Under the pieces are notes generated by a model that searched no databases, was not told the origin of the DNA, and was given only the letters and a program-made list of their open reading frames with translations. Below, one piece after another: positions 32,824-39,825 of a stretch of 39,825 nucleotides of DNA (its first letter is position 1; each line of letters opens with the position of its first letter). A program made the position numbers and the translations under genes. This DNA comes from an uncultured Erysipelotrichaceae bacterium (GTDB lineage: Bacteria > Bacillota_I > Bacilli_A > RFN20 > CAG-826). The stretch is from the NCBI GenBank assembly GCA_902803375.1, contig CADCPN010000006.1:1-39825 (forward strand), in the 5' to 3' direction.

Positions 32824-34290
32824 ATGGCCTGCACCACATTATTAGTCGGCAAGAAGGCGAGCAACGACGGCTCGACCATGATTGCCAGGAATGACGATTC
32901 CCCGGGAGGAAGGTTCTCCGCAAAGAAGCTTGCGATCATGGAGCCGCAAGATCAGCCTCGCCACTACAAATCCGTCCTCTCCCACGTCGAGATCGACCTT
33001 CCCGATAACCCGCTTCGCTATACCTATATCCCTAACGTCGATAAAAGCAAAGGCTATTGGGGCGCCGCCGGCATCAACTCCGAAAACGTCGGCATGACCG
33101 CAACCGAGACCATCACCACCAATGAAAGGGTTATGGCGGCTGATCCGCTAGTCGAGCTTATTGAAAAAGATGGCGATAAGGAAGAAGTTCCAGGCGGCAT
33201 CGGCGAAGAAGACCTCGTCATGATCGTCCTTCCCTATATTCATAGCGCACGCGAGGGCGTTATCCGCCTTGGGCAACTGTTAGAGAAATACGGCACCTAC
33301 GAGAATAACGGCATAGCCTTCAACGATGGCAACGAGATCTGGTGGCTAGAGACCATCGGCGGCCATCACTATATCGCTAGACGCGTTCCCGACGATCGCT
33401 ATGTCGTCATGCCGAATCAGTTCGGCCTCGATAACTTCGACTTCGAGGATGCCTATGGCGAAAAGAAGGAGCACATGTGCTCCCCTGACCTAAAGGAGTT
33501 CGTGGAGAAAAATCACCTAGACCTAGGATTGGATGACAAGTTCAATCCTCGCCTCGCCTTTGGCTCTCACGCCGATAGCGACCACATCTATAACACCCCA
33601 CGCGCCTGGTTCATCGGCAGATACTTCAATCCCCGCTCTTTCAAGTGGGATGGCGATGATGCAGACTATACCCCAAGCAGCGATGATATCCCCTGGTCGT
33701 TCGTGCCAGAGAGGAAGATCACCCTGGAAGAGGTCAAATACGCGCTTAGCTCCTATTATCAGGGCACGCCCTATAACCCCTATGCCCATAATGGCGATGC
33801 TTCGATGCGCGGCGCCTTCCGTCCGATTGGCATCTCCAGAACCGATGACCTCGCCGTGCTTACTATCCGCAGCGACCTCCCGAAAGAGGTCGCATCCGTC
33901 GAATGGTTCAGCTTTGGCTGCAACGCCTTCAACGCCCTCGTTCCTTTCTTCCCGCAGGGTGGCAAGGTTCCAGAGTACTATTCCAACACGACTCTTGACG
34001 TTGATTCCAATAGCTTCTATTGGGCCAACCGCCTCATCGCCAGCATGTCCGATGCCCATTTCAACATGACCGCCATCCACATCGAGCGTTACCAAGACGC
34101 CCTCCAAGGCGCAGGCAGACTCGCCGTGAAGAAGGCGGAGCTTGCCGCCATGCAGGGCGAGCTTAACCTTGATGCAGCCAATGAAGCGATGGCCGCCACG
34201 GCTAAGAAGCTAACAACCGACACCTTGGGAAAGGTCCTTTATGCGACTAGCTGCCTCATGAAGAACGGCTTTGCAAGAAGCGATAACTAA
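32824..34290 (+). CDS. pepD: Family C69 dipeptidase (PepD-type Ntn hydrolase)
   Basis: A 488-residue cytoplasmic dipeptidase. It starts MACTTLLVGKKASNDGSTMI followed by ARNDD, the C69 signature in which Cys3 becomes the N-terminal nucleophile after removal of Met-Ala. GYWGAAGINSENVGMTATET and NEIWWLETIGGHHYIARRVP are further conserved blocks. The frame begins at 32764, but ATG 32824 is chosen because AAGGAGG precedes it and because the nucleophile must lie at the N-terminus. No signal peptide, so it trims peptides inside the cell. Monocistronic; no clear terminator follows. Confidence 0.94.
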   Translation: MACTTLLVGKKASNDGSTMIARNDDSPGGRFSAKKLAIMEPQDQPRHYKSVLSHVEIDLPDNPLRYTYIPNVDKSKGYWGAAGINSENVGMTATETITTNERVMAADPLVELIEKDGDKEEVPGGIGEEDLVMIVLPYIHSAREGVIRLGQLLEKYGTYENNGIAFNDGNEIWWLETIGGHHYIARRVPDDRYVVMPNQFGLDNFDFEDAYGEKKEHMCSPDLKEFVEKNHLDLGLDDKFNPRLAFGSHADSDHIYNTPRAWFIGRYFNPRSFKWDGDDADYTPSSDDIPWSFVPERKITLEEVKYALSSYYQGTPYNPYAHNGDASMRGAFRPIGISRTDDLAVLTIRSDLPKEVASVEWFSFGCNAFNALVPFFPQGGKVPEYYSNTTLDVDSNSFYWANRLIASMSDAHFNMTAIHIERYQDALQGAGRLAVKKAELAAMQGELNLDAANEAMAATAKKLTTDTLGKVLYATSCLMKNGFARSDN

Positions 34291-34447
34291 CTAGATATAT
34301 AAGTGAATGAAGAAGTGGCGAGGCTATTTGGCTTTGTCACTTTTGTTTTGCAGAGATTAATCGAAATATCCCTTTTTTCATCTTCTTTTTTCGATGAACT
34401 AACTCTAAAGAATAGGCAAGCGATTTCCAAATTTGCATTTCTATCGA

Positions 34448-34476
34448 TACCTTACTTACGTAGTAAGTGGTATGAT
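34448..34476 (+). promoter_or_regulatory. pnp promoter region with a dyad next to the -10
   Basis: TACC-TT-ACTTAC-GTA-GTAAGT-GGTA at 34448-34472 is a 10-bp dyad with a 2-base bulge. The -10 TATGAT (34471-34476) starts at its right edge and no proper -35 is present. The layout fits a regulator site, or an activator-dependent promoter. The leader to pnp would be about 28 bases. Confidence 0.5.
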
Positions 34477-34509
34477 TGGCCCGTTAATTCACAGAAAGAG
34501 AGAAATTGA

Positions 34510-36777
<2,268 letters not shown>

Positions 36778-36797
36778 GACAAAGCTAATCCAAACAC

Positions 36798-36830
36798 AAA
36801 GCTCTTCTCTTTATCGGGGGAGAGCTTTTT
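36798..36830 (+). terminator. Terminator after pnp
   Basis: A 12-bp stem (36798-36809 with 36817-36828, two G-T pairs), a 7-nt loop, and a T run at its end. Confidence 0.88.
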
Positions 36831-37195
36831 GCATCCATCGATAAAAACTAGAGGGAAAGAGAAAACGGATGTGAGATGGCTAGTCCTAAATCTTCTAGCG
36901 AGGTAACGGCAGCGGTTTCCAAAAGCCAAGCTTTTAAAAAAAGCGGCGTCAATTAGCATTCTTAACATACAACGTAGCCAAAGAAGAAGGGCGGATAAAT
37001 ATATTCGTTTCTTTGCGGAAATGTTTGTTGTTTTGCTAGATCCGCTCTTCTTTCTTTATTGTGGCGCCTCCAAATCCGCATTGCGTTCCCCTTTGTTGCG
37101 GATTTTAGCCTTGTTTTCTTTGCAAAAAGAGAAACAAAATATCGCTTGCGCGTAGATTTTGTGCGTAAAATATAGCTATACAAGGAGGCGATATT
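36831..37195. other. AT-rich intergenic stretch between pnp and the kinase-like gene
   Basis: No gene recognised; a 73-codon minus-strand frame (36962-37183) lacks coding character. It holds a perfect 9-bp inverted repeat AAATCCGCA/TGCGGATTT at 37072-37080 and 37097-37105, which could be a terminator-like hairpin or an operator for the downstream gene. A TTGCGC (37143-37148) and ATATAG-type box before 37190 may be its promoter. Confidence 0.45.
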
Positions 37196-37813
37196 ATGCC
37201 CCGCATCATTACAATTGGTCGTGAATTTGGCAGCGGAGGAAGAGAGCTTGGCCGTCGCCTTGCCGAAACTCTAGGCTTCGCTTATTACGATTCTGAAATC
37301 ATCAAGGAGATCGCAAAGAAGACGCCTTTTTCCGAAGAGTACATCAATGAGGTCTCCGAGAGTGGCCCGATCCCATTGTTCCCGATCCATTACGGCAATT
37401 CTTTGTCCATGGTCAATGACGCAAGCGTTGACATGGCTCTTGATATCTTTTCCGCCCAAAGCGAGATCTTGAAAGAGCTTGCCTCCAAATCCGACTGCGT
37501 CATCATCGGCCGTGCCGCCGATTACGTCCTTCGCGACATGGATCCGTTCCGCATCTTCGTCTATGCCGATTCCAAAGCGAAGCTAGAACGCTGCAAAGGA
37601 CGCGCCACCGCCGAGGAGAAGCTCACCGATAAGCAGCTTCTTCGCAAGATGAAGACCATCGATAAGAAGAGAAAGCGCTACTACGAGTTCTATTCCGGAC
37701 GCACCTGGGGCGGCAGGAATTCCTATGATGTCTTGGTCAACACTTCCAACCAGGATATCAAGAAGATCGCCCATTCCATCGCTAGGCTCTTTGAAGAAGA
37801 GGAAGCGAAGTAA
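37196..37813 (+). CDS. Cytidylate-kinase-like family protein
   Basis: A 205-residue P-loop kinase of the cytidylate-kinase-like family common in Bacillota. The N-terminus ITIGREFGSGGRELGRRLAE holds a modified P-loop (GSGGRE, 12-17). YYDSEIIKEIAKKTPFSEEY follows, then IIGRAADYVLRDMDPFRIFV and RKRYYEFYSGRTWGGRNSYD with the lid Arg and Tyr residues. It may phosphorylate CMP/dCMP, or a related compound; a true Cmk is not in the window. The ATG at 37196 follows AAGGAGG. Monocistronic with a strong terminator. Confidence 0.88.
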   Translation: MPRIITIGREFGSGGRELGRRLAETLGFAYYDSEIIKEIAKKTPFSEEYINEVSESGPIPLFPIHYGNSLSMVNDASVDMALDIFSAQSEILKELASKSDCVIIGRAADYVLRDMDPFRIFVYADSKAKLERCKGRATAEEKLTDKQLLRKMKTIDKKRKRYYEFYSGRTWGGRNSYDVLVNTSNQDIKKIAHSIARLFEEEEAK

Positions 37814-37827
37814 CGCTCTGCTTATAC

Positions 37828-37857
37828 CCGGGGATAGCCTTTATCCCCGGTTTTCTT
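37828..37857 (+). terminator. Terminator after the kinase-like gene
   Basis: A perfect 9-bp stem CCGGGGATA/TATCCCCGG at 37828-37836 and 37842-37850, 5-nt loop, then TTTTCTT. Confidence 0.9.
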
Positions 37858-37902
37858 ATTGATTAGGAAATTCTATTTGAGTCTATAAACGCAAAAAAAA
37901 CA

Positions 37903-38208
37903 CTACGATCCTTCGGGATGGGCATGCGGGCATAATCGATGCTGCTGCTTTGAAGCCATAGAATGTCGGCTTTTTCTTAGAACTTTTACCTCTTTTCTTA
38001 ATTCCGTGAGATAAAAGGTCCCCCCCTTAGGGTGCAATCTAATGCCTCTTATTGATTTTGCGTCGCTCGACCTGAGAAAGCGCATTGTCAAACGTCCCGT
38101 CAAAGCAGTAACTTCATCGAAATGGATCGGGGGCGAAACCATCACGATCAGAAAGGCGGTTCCAAGAAGATGAAATACCATATTTGCTTTATAACCGAAC
38201 TTTTTCAT
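37903..38208 (-). pseudogene. Possible decayed gene between the kinase and the ATPase cassette
   Basis: A 101-codon minus-strand frame begins inside the left repeat of the ATPase cassette and reads HFDEVTALTGRLTMRFLRSS and GGTFYLTELRKEVKVLRKSR. A second minus-strand frame over the same bases also looks protein-like but contains stops. The two cannot both be real, so this is probably decayed DNA, possibly disrupted when the cassette arrived. No ribosome-binding site or family recognised. This accounts for the 433-base gap 37814-38246. Confidence 0.25.
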
Positions 38209-38213
38209 ATAAT
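38184..38213 (+). promoter_or_regulatory. Promoter of the ATPase gene, lying in the left terminal repeat
   Basis: -35-like TTGCTT (38184-38189), 18-bp spacer, perfect -10 TATAAT (38208-38213). The -10 is in the centre of the left 41-bp repeat; transcription would start near 38220, within the repeat's right arm. Confidence 0.6.
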
Positions 38214-38232
38214 AACTAAGAAAAGTTCGGTT
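38192..38232. repeat. Left 41-bp palindrome-ended repeat of the ATPase cassette
   Basis: It begins TAACCGAACT and ends AAAAGTTCGGTT. The arms AACCGAACTTTT and AAAAGTTCGGTT (38193-38204, 38221-38232) are perfectly complementary. The 16-base centre differs from that of the right copy and holds the ATPase -10 box. Confidence 0.85.
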
Positions 38233-38246
38233 TAGGAGGAAATTTC

Positions 38247-39509
38247 ATGGAACAGCTGTACAAGCGCGAGGCCTATCTTGAGAAGATCAGGCCTTTCTAC
38301 GACCTGCCCGACGTTATCAAGGTCCTCACGGGGGTCAGGAGGTGCGGGAAATCCTGCATCATGGAGATGATACGCGAGGAACTTGTGGGGAAGGGCGTGC
38401 CCGACAGGAACCTGCTTTATATCCACCTCGATCGAAGGCCATACAAAGGGATAAGGACGCCCGATAAGCTCGAGGAGGCGATAGACAAGGGATTCTCCGA
38501 CGCTTCGGGCCTCAAGTACCTCTTCATCGACGAGATCCAGAACGTGAAGAACTTTGAGGAGGTCGTCAACGCCTACCGCGAGGAAGGGGACTACTCGATC
38601 TTCGTCACGGGGAGCAACGGGTACCTCCTCTCTGGCCAATTGGTCACCAAACTCACGGGGCGATACCTTGAGTTCGAAATCCATACGCTTTCCTTCAAAG
38701 AATACGAGGAGATGAAGGCCCAGTATGGCAAACCCATTGATCCCAATTTGGACACGGAATTCGCCTCCTACGTCATCGAAGGGGGATTCCCTCTCACCGT
38801 GAGGATCGACGAAGGGGAAGCAAAGAGGGCCTACGTCAAAGGGGTCATCGAAGAGATCTACGAGAAGGACATCAAAAAGAACAAAAAGATACGGCAGAGG
38901 GCCCTTTTCGACACCATCCAGACCTACATCGTCAACAACTTCGGCGCCACGACCTCCCTGAAGGCGTTATGCGGGCGTTTGGAGTCCGCCCTTGGCAGGA
39001 AGGTGAGGAAGGAGACGGTCTACAACTACCTCCAAATCCTTCAGGACGCCAAGATTGTCTTGAAGTGCAGGCGGTTCGACCTCAAGAGCAAGCGCTCCCT
39101 CAACGGCGAGGAGAAGTACTACCTATCCGACCTCAGCTTCTACTTCGCAAGCAACGTAGACAATAGAATCAACTACGGCCCCGTGCTGGAGAATATCGTG
39201 TACCGCTACGCGAGGATGATGGGCTATGAGGCTAGCGTCGGCAGGATCGGAAATCTCGAGGTCGACTTCATCCTCCGCGACCAGAGACAAGACTACGCCT
39301 ACGTCCAGGTCGCCCAGACCATCATGGCCGGGCCAGTCAACGAGAAGGGGGTTCCGCTCACGGAGGAAAGGGAATACCGCCCTCTGGAGTCGATCAAAGA
39401 CAACTACCCAAAGTATCTTTTGACCATGGATCATCTTTTGCAAAAAAGGAACGGGATCAAGCATGAGAACATCGTGGCTTTCCTCAAAGAGGAGAAAGCG
39501 TTCGAATAA
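38247..39509 (+). CDS. AAA_14/DUF4143 family ATPase in a repeat-bounded cassette
   Basis: A 420-residue protein. The N-terminal AAA_14 ATPase domain has Walker A GVRRCGKS (29-36), Walker B YLFIDEIQNV (91-100, D95/E96), FVTGSNGYLLSG and LTGRYLEFEIHTLSFKEY. A winged-helix-like middle follows (SALGRKVRKETVYNYLQILQ). The C-terminal DUF4143 domain, of the restriction-endonuclease-like fold, reads NLEVDFILRD (336-345) and YVQVAQ (352-357), with Gln where nucleases have Lys. The ATG follows TAGGAGG. Gly GGG and Arg AGG codons are frequent, unlike the GGC/CGC of neighbours, which indicates transfer. Its TAA lies in the right repeat. Family functions are poorly known; the cassette shape suggests mobility. 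Confidence 0.92.
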   Translation: MEQLYKREAYLEKIRPFYDLPDVIKVLTGVRRCGKSCIMEMIREELVGKGVPDRNLLYIHLDRRPYKGIRTPDKLEEAIDKGFSDASGLKYLFIDEIQNVKNFEEVVNAYREEGDYSIFVTGSNGYLLSGQLVTKLTGRYLEFEIHTLSFKEYEEMKAQYGKPIDPNLDTEFASYVIEGGFPLTVRIDEGEAKRAYVKGVIEEIYEKDIKKNKKIRQRALFDTIQTYIVNNFGATTSLKALCGRLESALGRKVRKETVYNYLQILQDAKIVLKCRRFDLKSKRSLNGEEKYYLSDLSFYFASNVDNRINYGPVLENIVYRYARMMGYEASVGRIGNLEVDFILRDQRQDYAYVQVAQTIMAGPVNEKGVPLTEEREYRPLESIKDNYPKYLLTMDHLLQKRNGIKHENIVAFLKEEKAFE

Positions 39510-39547
39510 CCGAACTATTTTCACCATTAAATGGTAAAAGTTCGGTT
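39507..39547. repeat. Right 41-bp palindrome-ended repeat of the ATPase cassette
   Basis: Exactly the same length as the left copy, beginning TAACCGAACT (its TAA is the ATPase stop codon) and ending AAAAGTTCGGTT. The centre contains ACCATT-A-AATGGT, so the whole unit folds into a longer hairpin than the left one and could act as a terminator. Confidence 0.85.
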
Positions 39548-39680
39548 ATGGAATAGATTTTTAGGATGGAAGACCTGCATTCGTTTCATTTAAGTCTTTA
39601 TCTATTTAGGAACATTTCAAATATCGTATTATGAGTATTAGCGAAACAAGTTTTTCTGAGTTTTAGGGGATTTTGTACTA

Positions 39681-39825
39681 TTAATCCTCTTCCCTGACTA
39701 CGAGCTTATTCTTGCGAGGACGTCCTCTCATCCCTTTTGTGGTTTTCCTAGCAACGTATTCCGGGGCGCATTCCTCGGGTATCTCGAACCCGAAAGCCTC
39801 GCATACCTTGATTTGGCTTCCGATG
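39681..39825 (-). CDS. C-terminus of an unknown protein with AT-hook-like tail (5' truncated by window edge)
   Basis: A minus-strand frame enters at the window end and stops at TAA 39683-39681. The last 47 residues include IKVCEAFGFEIPEECAPEYV and a basic end MRGRPRKNKLVVREED. RGRP is the core of an AT-hook DNA-binding motif; such tails occur in some transposases and chromatin-type proteins. Codon use (AGG, GGG, CCC) resembles the ATPase gene more than the core genes. It may be a transposase or another cargo of the same foreign segment; not identifiable from this part. Confidence 0.6.
   Translation of the reverse strand, partial: IGSQIKVCEAFGFEIPEECAPEYVARKTTKGMRGRPRKNKLVVREED

Noticed and set aside
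33523-34107. Overlapping frames on both strands inside the dipeptidase gene
   Set aside because: The C69 frame is complete and conserved; the others lack starts with ribosome-binding sites.
36962-37183. 73-codon minus-strand frame between pnp and the kinase-like gene
   Set aside because: Composition is like AT-rich noncoding DNA, there is no ribosome-binding site, and it contains the inverted repeat at 37072-37105.

Overview
The window looks like chromosomal DNA of a low-to-mid GC Bacillota, most likely an anaerobic gut-type Bacilli/Erysipelotrichia or Acholeplasma-related lineage. This rests on the order rimP-nusA-ylxR-ylxQ-infB-rbfA-(truB-ribF), a short IF-2, TypA, Tex, a cytidylate-kinase-like protein, a C69 dipeptidase and DegV. 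TGG is the Trp codon throughout and TGA ends at least three frames (window 5' edge, second phnE, ribF), so the standard bacterial code applies. No rRNA, tRNA or CRISPR array was seen. The taxonomic placement is inference.

Layout. 1-1034: tail of an unknown gene, a DegV lipid-binding protein and its terminator. 1035-2302: a long gene-poor stretch with a possible small ORF, remnants, a dyad and an attenuator-like hairpin leading into the next operon. 2303-8915: a phosphonate-type ABC importer (phnD, phnC and two phnE), tightly coupled to a small P-loop kinase, then a lipoprotein metallophosphoesterase and a membrane protein. 8986-9762: convergent short-chain dehydrogenase. 10008-15314: transcription/translation operon rimP-nusA-ylxR-ylxQ-infB-rbfA with its own promoter and terminator. 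15308-15946: a minus-strand gene broken by two in-frame TAG codons, sitting between rbfA and truB. 16028-17774: truB-ribF. 17844-18545: minus-strand lipoprotein. 18702-20843: tex. 20895-25390: a decayed fragment, two MATE exporters, a tiny ORF and a LysR regulator divergent from the second MATE gene. 25451-27292: typA. 27528-27947: a small unknown protein. 27987-28799: two decayed minus-strand genes, one a GNAT acetyltransferase. 28945-32265: a large PAS/GGDEF-like/EAL c-di-GMP protein. 32288-37857: rpsO, a C69 dipeptidase, pnp and a cytidylate-kinase-like gene. 38192-39547: an AAA_14/DUF4143 ATPase framed by two 41-bp palindrome-ended repeats, with foreign-looking codon use. 39681-39825: C-terminus of a minus-strand protein with an AT-hook-like tail.

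How it works together. The core genes are housekeeping functions for ribosome assembly, translation initiation, RNA decay, tRNA modification and flavin synthesis. The accessory part is a phosphorus-compound uptake and processing locus, drug/metabolite export, and one c-di-GMP signalling protein. The intergenic regions carry several gene corpses, nearly all on the minus strand against mostly plus-strand genes, which points to ongoing gene loss.

Most unusual items: the ATPase cassette with matched 41-bp terminal repeats; a canonical EF-hand loop inside the PhnD-like binding protein; and the 213-codon frame with two TAG codons in the same 10-nt context.
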